DNA of 16,321 bases from DASCNA01 sp036011305 (lineage in GTDB: Bacteria; Verrucomicrobiota; Lentisphaeria; Victivallales; GWF2-38-69). Below the pieces are notes generated by a model. It was not told the DNA's origin and did no database searches. It saw nothing but the letters and a program-made list of their open reading frames with translations. The first letter of the stretch is position 1, and every line of letters starts with the position of its first letter. Below, one piece after another: positions 1 through 6,783 of the stretch. The stretch is taken from positions 1 through 16,321 of the forward strand of contig DASCNA010000208.1 of NCBI GenBank assembly GCA_036011305.1. The letters run 5' to 3'. The position numbers and the translations under genes are program-made.

Positions 1-2105
1 CCTACATCTACAAATGGTGCTCCTTTGATCCACTTATAAATAGGGTGCAAAACTTCAGCTGTAATTGTCATCATTGATCTGCCACCAAGTGGCATACCAT
101 TGGCGTTTAAAGGAGAAACCCTTCTGAATTTAAAACCCCTAATTGAGGGCTGACCACCAAGGAAGTATCTTTGATAAATTGGTACAGCACCAGGATTACC
201 GATCCCTTGAACTGTGCCCATTCCAAAACCTAAATGTAGAATGAGAAATTTATCAAAAAAATTCCAATATCCACTGGCTTTGGCATCCAATCTATAATAG
301 TTAGAACTTGAAGCTAAAAGTTCAGGAGCAAGTTCAGAATTTAAAGAAAGCAGATAGCCTGATGTAGGTGACATTAAACTATCTCTGGTATCTCTTTTCA
401 GACCGAATAGCAAAGCACCTCTTCTAGTGCCTGTTTCTTCCTTATCTCTAAAGCTATTTGAATAGTTATCGCTCATGCGCGTTACATTGACAAAGTCAAG
501 GATATAGCCAAGATTCCAGCTATTAAATTCTCCGAATGGTTTGGCTACTCCGAACTGGAATCCTATATGTCTCTCATCCCAGAACTCATATTCACGTTCA
601 TGGAAGAAGCCGCTCACATCCAGCCTCATAGGTATACCAAACAACCATGGTTCTACAAAATTAACTGAAGCATCCTGTCTTTCAGTACCATACTGCAGGA
701 ATAAATCAACTCTCTGCCCACCACCTCTAAAGAAGTTTGCAGGATCTGTTATGTCAAAGTTTGATTCTGAAAGAGATAAACGGCCTGTAAGTCCATTATA
801 TTGAGAATATCCTGCACCGATAGAAGCATGGCCTGTTCCTTTTTCTTTCACTTCATAATTTACATCTTTTTCGCCTGGAATAGGAGAAGACGTAGTATAA
901 GCTTCAACTTTCTTGAAATAGTTCATTGCCATTAATCTTGATTTACCTGCATCTATAGCCATATTGTTTACAGGTTCACCAGGTTGAACCTGTTTTGGCA
1001 GTTCTCTTCTTATAACATAGTCTTTTGTAATTTTATTTCCGGAAATGTTAACATTACGTACATTATAAGGTCGTCCTTCTTTTAAATTGAAAACAATATC
1101 AACAATATGTGTTTTAAAATCAGGCTTTAAATCACTTTTACATCTAAAATTACAATAACCTAAATAGTCAAATTTAGCTTTAATTGCTTCTATAGTATAT
1201 TCTTCATTCTTGTAATCGTAATATTCTCCTTTTCTCAGAGTAATCAACTTATTTATTTCACTATCTTTAAAAACATTATTTCCTGTTATAATAATTTTTC
1301 CTATTTTGTATGGTTTTCCCTCATATATCTTGAAAAGTACGTTAATATAATCGGTATCATCTTTTACAGGTTGAGTAAATACTTTTACAGAAAAATCAAG
1401 ATATCCTTTAGTCCAATATAAATTTCTTAATCTAAGTTTATCCTGTTTTGCAATAGTTTTATCATAGAGCCCCCAATTAAAAATCCAGTTCAGATATGAA
1501 TGAGAAGTTTGCACTGTTTCTTTTAGTGTCCAGTCAGAAAAAACTTTATTGCCTTCAAATTTTACCTGATTTACTTTTAGTCTAAGATTTTCTTGAATAT
1601 GAAATGTTAAAATTGTATCTCCACTTTTTCCTTTTTCTGTTGATGTATAAACGTTTGCATTATAATAGCCATCATCTTTATAGAGTTTTCTTATACTGTC
1701 AACACTTTCCTGCAGCAATTTTGCACTTAGGGGGTCAGAGTCACTCAATCTGATGTGTTCCATGATTTTTTTGGTAGTATATTTTTTATTACCTTTTATT
1801 AGGATTTTTTCAATTCTTGATGTATTCCTTAAAATAAAAGTAATATTTACTTTATTATTCGAAGTTGTTGTTGCTTTCGCTTCAACATCTGAAAAATATC
1901 CCGTATCATAAAGACGCTTGATATCATTATTGAGTTTTTCCTGTGTAAAAGTTTTGCCAGACTTTAGTTGTATATTATATCTTAAAAGCTCAGTTGGTAC
2001 TTTTAAGGCACCTGTCTGATCAAAATTGATTTTATTTACATCTACAGCTGATAGAACAAATAAAGAAAAATAAAATAAAGGTATAAAAAGACTCTTTTTT
2101 AGCAT
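1..2105 (-). CDS. bamA: BamA, outer membrane protein assembly factor (3' end outside window)
   Basis: BamA is the Omp85-family core of the BAM complex, which folds beta-barrel proteins into the outer membrane. I translated the minus strand from the ATG at 2105; the frame stays open to the left edge, giving 701 residues. A hydrophobic signal peptide covers about residues 1-20. Five POTRA repeats follow (roughly 22-93, 97-172, 176-261, 265-342, 346-420), with recurring GN-(K/N) strand starts and GY turns. The barrel begins near residue 425. The conserved loop-6 motif is present as SIRGF (654-658) after LGG, and the next strand reads GAPFVDVG. Family length is about 750-810, so roughly 50-110 residues are missing through window truncation only. 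No clear Shine-Dalgarno site precedes the start. Two cysteines (C318, C322) in POTRA4 are unusual. The gene follows dnaB but has its own candidate promoter. Identification is firm from the POTRA and RGF architecture. Confidence 0.95.
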   Translation of the reverse strand, partial: MLKKSLFIPLFYFSLFVLSAVDVNKINFDQTGALKVPTELLRYNIQLKSGKTFTQEKLNNDIKRLYDTGYFSDVEAKATTTSNNKVNITFILRNTSRIEKILIKGNKKYTTKKIMEHIRLSDSDPLSAKLLQESVDSIRKLYKDDGYYNANVYTSTEKGKSGDTILTFHIQENLRLKVNQVKFEGNKVFSDWTLKETVQTSHSYLNWIFNWGLYDKTIAKQDKLRLRNLYWTKGYLDFSVKVFTQPVKDDTDYINVLFKIYEGKPYKIGKIIITGNNVFKDSEINKLITLRKGEYYDYKNEEYTIEAIKAKFDYLGYCNFRCKSDLKPDFKTHIVDIVFNLKEGRPYNVRNVNISGNKITKDYVIRRELPKQVQPGEPVNNMAIDAGKSRLMAMNYFKKVEAYTTSSPIPGEKDVNYEVKEKGTGHASIGAGYSQYNGLTGRLSLSESNFDITDPANFFRGGGQRVDLFLQYGTERQDASVNFVEPWLFGIPMRLDVSGFFHEREYEFWDERHIGFQFGVAKPFGEFNSWNLGYILDFVNVTRMSDNYSNSFRDKEETGTRRGALLFGLKRDTRDSLMSPTSGYLLSLNSELAPELLASSSNYYRLDAKASGYWNFFDKFLILHLGFGMGTVQGIGNPGAVPIYQRYFLGGQPSIRGFKFRRVSPLNANGMPLGGRSMMTITAEVLHPIYKWIKGAPFVDV

Positions 2106-2123
2106 CAATTTTCTAGATATGTG

Positions 2124-2157
2124 ACGGTTAAAATGATTAATTTGATAGTTTAACCGT
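2124..2157. repeat. 9-bp perfect inverted repeat in the bamA leader
   Basis: The arms ACGGTTAAA (2124-2132) and TTTAACCGT (2149-2157) are exact reverse complements separated by 16 bp. The element lies directly downstream of the candidate bamA -10 box and ends 18 bp before the bamA ATG. It could be a two-site operator for a dimeric regulator or, if transcribed whole, a 9-bp stem with a 16-nt loop in the 5' leader. There is no T-tract, so it is not an obvious terminator. Confidence 0.45.
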
Positions 2158-2158
2158 A

Positions 2159-2164
2159 ATTATA
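2159..2164 (-). promoter_or_regulatory. Candidate -10 box for bamA
   Basis: Read on the minus strand this is a perfect TATAAT, 53 bp upstream of the bamA ATG and inside the 179-bp dnaB-bamA gap. No good -35 box is visible at 16-18 bp spacing (the region reads around GCACAT). The match is therefore suggestive only, since such hexamers arise easily in DNA this AT-rich. Its position suits a separate bamA transcription unit. I see no convincing intrinsic terminator after dnaB, so read-through from the upstream operon is also possible. Confidence 0.35.
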
Positions 2165-2284
2165 TCTTATAATCTGTGAAATGTGCTAATTTTTGAAAAA
2201 AAATACAAAATTGATAATAGAGTTTATTGTTGGAAAATCCTGATAGTAAAAAGATATTTGGGGGTATAAAAATATAAGTACTTG

Positions 2285-3694
2285 TTAATAAGCATCTTTA
2301 TCTCGTGCAGGACAGCGAAATGTTGTAATTTTTGGAAAGAATAACAGCTTGGCAATTCCAGTTTGTCCATTCCTATTTTTTTCAACAATTAATTCAGACT
2401 CTATGGACTCTTGTGTTATATCTTTTTGAGGATCTCTTTCTCTATGCAGAAACATTACAATATCAGCATCCTGCTCAATAGCTCCTGATTCTCTGAGATG
2501 GCTTAATTTTGGCCTATCCTGCTGCTCTGCCTGTCTATTAAGCTGAGCTAAAACTAGAACTGGAACATCTAATTCTTTTGCTAATGCTTTGATTCCGACT
2601 GAAATTTTTGCAACTTCAACCTGCCTATTATCATTTCTGCCTATATCAGCCTGCATTAACTGAAGATAGTCAATAATAACAATGTCTATATCATTTTTTG
2701 ATTTTAATCTCAATGCTTTGGCTTTTAACTCATTAATCCCTAGGCTTGGTGTTGGATCAATATATATTTTAGCCTGTTTTAATTCATTTGCTGCTTTTGT
2801 TACATTGCTCCATCTACGTCCAAATTCCTGCTCATCAAACCTCTTTTCATAAAAATCTTTTTCTGAAGTTTTAGACAGACTGCATAACAATCGCCTTGTA
2901 AGCTGTTCCGCAGACATTTCAAGGCTAAAAAAAGCTATTCCTTTACCTTTGTCCAAAGCTATATGACTGGCTATATTTAAAGCTAAAGATGTTTTACCAA
3001 TTGAAGGTCTGGCAGCCACAACAATCATTTCCTGTTTTCTCAATCCTATGATAATATTATCAAGGCTTGGTAGTCCTGTACTGATTCCGGTAGCATCTAT
3101 TTCTTTACTATGAAGTTTTTCAAGATGTTGTATTGCACCAATTATATGTTCGGATACTTTAGAAGCTCCAGTTGGTTTGTTAACATCTCTTACTTCAAAA
3201 ATAGAACTTTCAATATTACCTAGTATATTTGCAATATTGTCTGTATCAGCTTCATAACATTTATTAATTGTAGTTGCACAGACGGAGATCATTTTTCTGA
3301 GAGCAGCATAATCATTTAAAATTTCGCACCATTTTTCAAGATTTGCTGTTGTTGCAATTGAGTTTTGAAGCTCTAAAAGATATTCTTCTCCACCAATGTT
3401 CGTAAGTACTTTTTCTGAATTGAGCTGATTGGCAACAGAAAAGATATCAATCCCGTAATCACCTGCTTCAAATAATTTGCTTATAGCGAGGAATATTCTT
3501 TGATGCGAAGGATAGTAAAAAATATTGGGGGATGAAATTTTATCGATTGCAATATTTCTTGATTCTTCCTCAAGAAGCATAGCCCCTAGCAGAGCTTTTT
3601 CTAAATTTATGTCATGTGGTGGGGGTTGATCATCACGGAAGAAAAAATCATTTTTCCGTGATGTTATTTTATTTTCATTATTAGAATGAGTCAT
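2285..3694 (-). CDS. dnaB: Replicative DNA helicase DnaB
   Basis: This is the hexameric ATP-driven helicase that unwinds DNA at the replication fork and recruits primase. At 469 residues it has full family length. Residues 1-25 are a polar, probably disordered leader. The DnaB N-terminal helical domain is about 26-130, followed by a linker and the RecA-like motor at about 200-460. The motor shows Walker A ARPSIGKTS (228-236), FSLEMS (256-261), Walker B IVIIDYLQLM (338-347), SHLRESGAIEQDAD (398-411) and the KNRNGQTG arginine-finger region (439-446). The start lies 6 bp after the rplI stop, with no strong Shine-Dalgarno site, so translation may be coupled to rplI. Position at the end of rpsF-ssb-rpsR-rplI matches a common bacterial gene order. 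No intein is present. Confidence 0.97.
   Translation of the reverse strand: MTHSNNENKITSRKNDFFFRDDQPPPHDINLEKALLGAMLLEEESRNIAIDKISSPNIFYYPSHQRIFLAISKLFEAGDYGIDIFSVANQLNSEKVLTNIGGEEYLLELQNSIATTANLEKWCEILNDYAALRKMISVCATTINKCYEADTDNIANILGNIESSIFEVRDVNKPTGASKVSEHIIGAIQHLEKLHSKEIDATGISTGLPSLDNIIIGLRKQEMIVVAARPSIGKTSLALNIASHIALDKGKGIAFFSLEMSAEQLTRRLLCSLSKTSEKDFYEKRFDEQEFGRRWSNVTKAANELKQAKIYIDPTPSLGINELKAKALRLKSKNDIDIVIIDYLQLMQADIGRNDNRQVEVAKISVGIKALAKELDVPVLVLAQLNRQAEQQDRPKLSHLRESGAIEQDADIVMFLHRERDPQKDITQESIESELIVEKNRNGQTGIAKLLFFPKITTFRCPARDKDAY
3632..3662 (-). repeat. Inverted repeat within dnaB codons 11-21
   Basis: The arms ATCACGGAA (3632-3640) and TTCCGTGAT (3654-3662) are perfectly complementary with a 13-nt loop. 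Two further pairs lie inside after one mismatch. In the mRNA this would fold about 30 nt after the dnaB start codon, within the variable N-terminal leader of the protein. It may tune dnaB translation or mark an RNA processing site, but arms of this length are expected a few times by chance in a window of this size. Confidence 0.35.
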
Positions 3695-3700
3695 CTATGT

Positions 3701-4150
3701 TTAAGCTCTTACAACCCAGACTTTAGCAATTGCAATAACTTCAGGGTGCAGTTTGATTTTTACATCATATGAACCAAGTTCTTTAATAGGAGATTCTAAT
3801 ATTACTTTTTGGTGGTCAATATCAACACCTAATTTATTAATTTCTTCAGAAATTGTATGTGATGTTACTGAGCCGTAAAGTTTTTCGTCTTCACCGACAT
3901 TCATCGTAATATTAATTTCAAGTTCTTTGATCTTATCAGCTATGGTCTGCAGTTCAGCAATTTCAGCTTTACGTTTTGCTTCAATTTTTTCCTTATGTGC
4001 TTCTACTTGGCGAAGAGCACCTTTTGATGCTTTTACAGCCAATTTTCCAGGTATTAAGAAATTTCTGGCATAACCGTTAGAAACAGTTACTATATCTCCT
4101 GCTTTACCTAAATTTTGTATATCATCTAATAAAATATATTTATCTTTCAT
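3701..4150 (-). CDS. rplI: 50S ribosomal protein L9
   Basis: L9 binds 23S rRNA near the L1 stalk and helps maintain the reading frame. The 149-residue product has the usual two-domain form. The N-terminal RNA-binding domain (1-52) contains the diagnostic VSNGYARNFLIPGKLA segment. A long charged connecting helix (about 53-75) leads to the C-terminal domain (about 80-149), with LYGSVTSHTISEEI at its start. The ATG is preceded by AGG about seven bases upstream. It sits 32 bp after rpsR and 6 bp before dnaB, in the conserved rpsF-ssb-rpsR-rplI-dnaB order. Nothing is missing or odd. Confidence 0.97.
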   Translation of the reverse strand: MKDKYILLDDIQNLGKAGDIVTVSNGYARNFLIPGKLAVKASKGALRQVEAHKEKIEAKRKAEIAELQTIADKIKELEINITMNVGEDEKLYGSVTSHTISEEINKLGVDIDHQKVILESPIKELGSYDVKIKLHPEVIAIAKVWVVRA

Positions 4151-4182
4151 TGTATTACCTAATCTAAATGCAAATAATTAAT

Positions 4183-4419
4183 TTATAATACTAACCCAAG
4201 AACTCTTGATCTTTTAATTGCTTTACTTAGCATTTTTTGATGATCAGGACAAGTACCAGTAACGCGTTTTGGAAGCATTTTTCCATTTTCAGTCTGAAAT
4301 TTAGTTAAAAGTTCAGTATCAAGAAAATCAATGTATTTGGTTCTGCTTTCACAAAAACGACAAATTTTGGGTCTTCTATCTCTTCTTACATTTCTTCTTC
4401 TTTTTGGTTTGTTAAACAT
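4183..4419 (-). CDS. rpsR: 30S ribosomal protein S18, zinc-ligand type
   Basis: S18 binds the platform of the small subunit as a heterodimer with S6. The product is 78 residues, with a basic N-terminus (KPKRRRNVRRDRR) and the conserved core KRVTGTCPDHQKMLSKAIKRSR. Two pairs of possible metal ligands are present, C20-x2-C23 and C57-x2-H60, which resemble the zinc-binding (C+) form known for several small ribosomal proteins. A clear GGAG lies nine bases before the ATG. It is 42 bp after ssb and 32 bp before rplI in the same operon. Metal binding is inferred from the motif spacing only. Confidence 0.97.
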   Translation of the reverse strand: MFNKPKRRRNVRRDRRPKICRFCESRTKYIDFLDTELLTKFQTENGKMLPKRVTGTCPDHQKMLSKAIKRSRVLGLVL

Positions 4420-4461
4420 TTACAGTTTCTCCAACATATATTTAAAAATTATAAAATTCAA

Positions 4462-4995
4462 TTAAAATGGTATATCGTCTTCAGACTCGTATTCATTGTC
4501 AAACACCTCAGGTGGTGGCTGTGGCATTGAATTAGATTCATTGCGATATTGATTATTAGCCTGATTGCCTGAAATAGGTCTAGTGTTTCTATTATAGTCA
4601 TTAGATTGCTGGTAATTATTAACAGGCTGGTTACTGTTGCTGCGAAATGATTTTGAATCGTCATTTCTTGAACTACTTAGAAACTGGACTCTTTCTGCAG
4701 TTATTCTTAATCTTGATCTTTTTCTGCCATCTTTATCTTCCCAGTTGTCATTTCTAAGTCTTCCTTCTACAAAGACTGCGGAACCTTTCTGAAGATACTT
4801 TCCGCATGATTCGGCTTGTTTTGCCCATACTACTATGTCTACAAAACAAACTTCTTCTTTTTCCTGGCCGCCGGTAGAATATTTACGATTTATTGCAATA
4901 GAAAAATCACAGACTGCGGAACCTGATGGTGTGTAACGAAGTTCAGGGTCTCTAGTAAGATTACCCATTAACATAACTTTATTAAAAGAAGCCAT
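4462..4995 (-). CDS. ssb: Single-stranded DNA-binding protein SSB
   Basis: SSB coats single-stranded DNA during replication and repair and recruits partner proteins through its tail. The 177-residue protein has an N-terminal OB-fold (about 1-108), beginning MASFNKVMLMGNLTRDPELRYTPSG and including the WEDKDGRKRS region. A flexible Q/N/S-rich linker (about 109-165) follows. The acidic tip EDDIPF at the C-terminus is the canonical partner-binding end. AAAGG precedes the ATG by about 12 bases. It lies between rpsF (44 bp) and rpsR (42 bp), so it is expected to be co-transcribed with the ribosomal proteins. A 68-residue frame antisense to nothing but overlapping this gene in another minus frame is a shadow. 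Confidence 0.97.
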   Translation of the reverse strand: MASFNKVMLMGNLTRDPELRYTPSGSAVCDFSIAINRKYSTGGQEKEEVCFVDIVVWAKQAESCGKYLQKGSAVFVEGRLRNDNWEDKDGRKRSRLRITAERVQFLSSSRNDDSKSFRSNSNQPVNNYQQSNDYNRNTRPISGNQANNQYRNESNSMPQPPPEVFDNEYESEDDIPF

Positions 4996-5039
4996 TTCTA
5001 TATTAACCTTTCGACTTTATACCAAAAGTATAATTTAAT

Positions 5040-5420
5040 TTATTCTGCTACAACAGTTTCTGCTACAGTTTCTTCTTCCGAAACAGGTTTTTCTTCCAAA
5101 ACAGTTTCTTCTTTAACTGCTCTAGGATCTTCCGGTCTATCATAAATGAATGCCTGTAGGCGAAGTACGCGTTCATCCAAACGATATTTTTCAGGTAATT
5201 CTCTGATTTCCTTTTCATTCAGATCAAAGATAAAGTCCCAGTAAAATCCTGTTTTGCGTTTTCTAATTTCTCTTGCGAAAGTTTTACGGCCAAGTAGAGT
5301 AGCTTTAATAATTTCTCCGCCGGCCCTGGAAATCATTGAAGAAAATTCTTCTTTAAATGCTTTTCCTTCGTCTTGGACTTTTCGGTCATCCAAGATTATT
5401 ACGGTTTCATAAGTTTTCAA
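5040..5420 (-). CDS. rpsF: 30S ribosomal protein S6, TTG start
   Basis: S6 pairs with S18 in the small-subunit platform. The 126-residue product begins MKTYETVIILDD, the family's first beta strand, and contains RKTFAREIRKRKTGFYWDFIFDL in the core. The last 20-25 residues are an acidic Glu/Val-rich tail of the kind E. coli S6 extends by glutamylation, though that modification is not implied here. The start codon is TTG: no in-frame ATG fits, and GAAGGAG lies eight bases upstream inside the 3' end of pth. The pth stop is only 3 bp before the start, so translation is probably coupled. Both the start and the product are well supported. Confidence 0.95.
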   Translation of the reverse strand: MKTYETVIILDDRKVQDEGKAFKEEFSSMISRAGGEIIKATLLGRKTFAREIRKRKTGFYWDFIFDLNEKEIRELPEKYRLDERVLRLQAFIYDRPEDPRAVKEETVLEEKPVSEEETVAETVVAE

Positions 5421-5423
5421 CGT

Positions 5424-6056
5424 TCAAACTCCTTCATTTTCTTTTGTGTTTGTTATGAGTTCGTTACCATTAAATTTATTCATAGCGACAAAAACATCTC
5501 TGTAAAGAGATAATTTAATTGCATCAACAGATAAATCTAATACTTTTTTGATAATAATTGTTTCTTCTATGCTAAAGTCATCTAATACGTAATCAGGCAT
5601 TGATGAATTTGAATCTTTTCCAATACCAATTTTTAAACGACTAAATTTATTTGACTGTAATTTTGCTATAATTGATTCGATCCCGTTATGGCCTGCTGAA
5701 CTACCGCCGACTCTAAATCTTATCTTTCCAACCGGAAGATATAGATCATCATACACAACTAATAGCTCTTCAGGCAGTATCTCTTCTTTTCTGCATAAAG
5801 TATAAACTGAATTTCCGCTTAAGTTCATAAATGTTAAAGGCTTTAAAAAAGTAATTTTTCTTCCCGAAATATTTTTTGTCATTATCAAGGCATTGTACTT
5901 ATTAGAAAAATTCTTTTTTACAAAAATATTTTCGATCAATGAATCGATGGCTTTAAAACCAATATTATGTCTTGTGTCTTTATATTCTGCACCTGGATTT
6001 CCAAGTCCAATGACAGCTTTAATTTTATGTGGGAAATTCATATTTCTTAAGAACAT
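5424..6056 (-). CDS. pth: Peptidyl-tRNA hydrolase Pth
   Basis: Pth frees tRNA from peptidyl-tRNAs that drop off the ribosome. The 210-residue product shows GLGNPG (17-22), the catalytic histidine in RHNIGF (H30), PLTFMNLSG, DDLYLPVGKIRFRVGGSSAGHNGIESI and RLKIGIG. This is full family length. Two starts are possible. The one listed (6056) has no Shine-Dalgarno site and lies only 4 bp from a strong hairpin. The in-frame ATG at 6041 (M6) begins MNFPHKIKAVIGLGNPG, nearer to the usual family start, but is preceded only by weak AAGAA. The gene lies 76 bp after rplY and 3 bp before rpsF. The rplY-pth pairing is common in bacteria. Confidence 0.95.
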   Translation of the reverse strand: MFLRNMNFPHKIKAVIGLGNPGAEYKDTRHNIGFKAIDSLIENIFVKKNFSNKYNALIMTKNISGRKITFLKPLTFMNLSGNSVYTLCRKEEILPEELLVVYDDLYLPVGKIRFRVGGSSAGHNGIESIIAKLQSNKFSRLKIGIGKDSNSSMPDYVLDDFSIEETIIIKKVLDLSVDAIKLSLYRDVFVAMNKFNGNELITNTKENEGV

Positions 6057-6060
6057 TAAA

Positions 6061-6094
6061 GCAGACGATAAGATGGAAAATCTAATACGTCTGC
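6061..6094 (-). promoter_or_regulatory. Compound hairpin immediately upstream of pth
   Basis: The outer arms GCAGACG (6061-6067) and CGTCTGC (6088-6094) are perfectly complementary. Inside them AGAT (6071-6074) pairs with ATCT (6080-6083) around a 5-nt loop, leaving small internal loops. In the minus-strand RNA this sits 4 nt before the longer pth start and 19 nt before the alternative start at 6041. No T-run follows on the transcribed side, so a simple terminator is unlikely. A translational control element or a processing site at the head of the pth-rpsF-ssb-rpsR-rplI-dnaB segment is possible. Confidence 0.45.
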
Positions 6095-6132
6095 CTATCT
6101 GTATTTAAATGGTAATTAAAATATCTACCCTA

Positions 6133-6753
6133 TTAAGCTTCTGAACTTTCATCTTCAGATTTTTCAGATTCTTCAGATTCTTCAGATTCTTCTTCAGTTT
6201 CTTCTTTTACTTTTGGTTGTGTCATGTTAAATATTACACTGTCTTCTTCACTTTCAGCAGTAACATTTTCAGGCAAAACTATATCTTTAACATAGAGAGT
6301 ATCCTCAATATCCATTCCGCTGACATCTACTGAAACTGTTTCAGGAAGATCAGTAGGTAAGCAGGAAACTTCCAACTCATATACTAACTGGTTAAATATT
6401 CCACCCTTGGCTGTGCCAACTGCTGTTCCTGTTGGTATTATTGTTACTGTAGCTGAAATTTCTTCTTTCATATTAATTTCCTGGAAATCAACATGCACGG
6501 TTTCGCTTTTAAGGTAGTTGTATTGAATGTCTTTTATAAGAACATTAATTTTTTTACCTTTTTCAGGAGCTAGCTGAATAAGTTGTGAATCAGATTTTAA
6601 TATAGTTTCAAGTTCTTTAGTTAAAACTGAAAATTGTTTAGGTGTTTTGTCTAAACCATACAATACTGCCGGTACTTGACCGTCACGTCTAAGTCTGCGG
6701 GAATTTCCAGTTCCTACTTCACTTCTATTTTTTACTTTAAGTTCTGTTGACAT
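6133..6753 (-). CDS. rplY: 50S ribosomal protein L25/general stress protein CTC
   Basis: L25 binds 5S rRNA in the large subunit; the longer CTC/TL5 form, seen here, has a second beta-rich domain. Of 206 residues, about 1-90 form the L25 domain (KNRSEVGTGNSRRLRRDGQVPAVLYG, then HVDFQEI). About 95-182 form the TL5/CTC domain (VGTAKGGIFNQLVYELEVSCLPTDLPETVSVDVSGM). The last 22 or so residues are a repetitive Glu/Ser acidic tail encoded by a 9-bp tandem repeat. AAGGA is seven bases before the ATG. It follows prs by 30 bp and precedes pth by 76 bp; the order prs-rplY-pth is widespread. Confidence 0.96.
   Translation of the reverse strand: MSTELKVKNRSEVGTGNSRRLRRDGQVPAVLYGLDKTPKQFSVLTKELETILKSDSQLIQLAPEKGKKINVLIKDIQYNYLKSETVHVDFQEINMKEEISATVTIIPTGTAVGTAKGGIFNQLVYELEVSCLPTDLPETVSVDVSGMDIEDTLYVKDIVLPENVTAESEEDSVIFNMTQPKVKEETEEESEESEESEKSEDESSEA
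6154..6189. repeat. 9-bp tandem repeat in the rplY 3' end
   Basis: Three exact copies of TTCAGATTC (6163-6189) are preceded by a fourth copy with one change (6154-6162). Being a multiple of three, it encodes Glu-Ser-Glu type repeats in the acidic C-terminal tail of L25. Slippage here would lengthen or shorten the tail without shifting the frame. Confidence 0.85.
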
Positions 6754-6783
6754 TTTTTTTCCTTCTTATTTTTTTATTCAAAA

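Noticed and set aside
541..804. Plus-strand open frame of 87 codons
   Set aside because: It lies antisense inside bamA, whose minus-strand translation gives clear BamA domains; the product has no recognisable features.
4458..4664. Minus-strand open frame overlapping the 3' half of ssb
   Set aside because: It is out of frame with ssb in its low-complexity linker and covers the stop region; SSB with its EDDIPF end is the real product.
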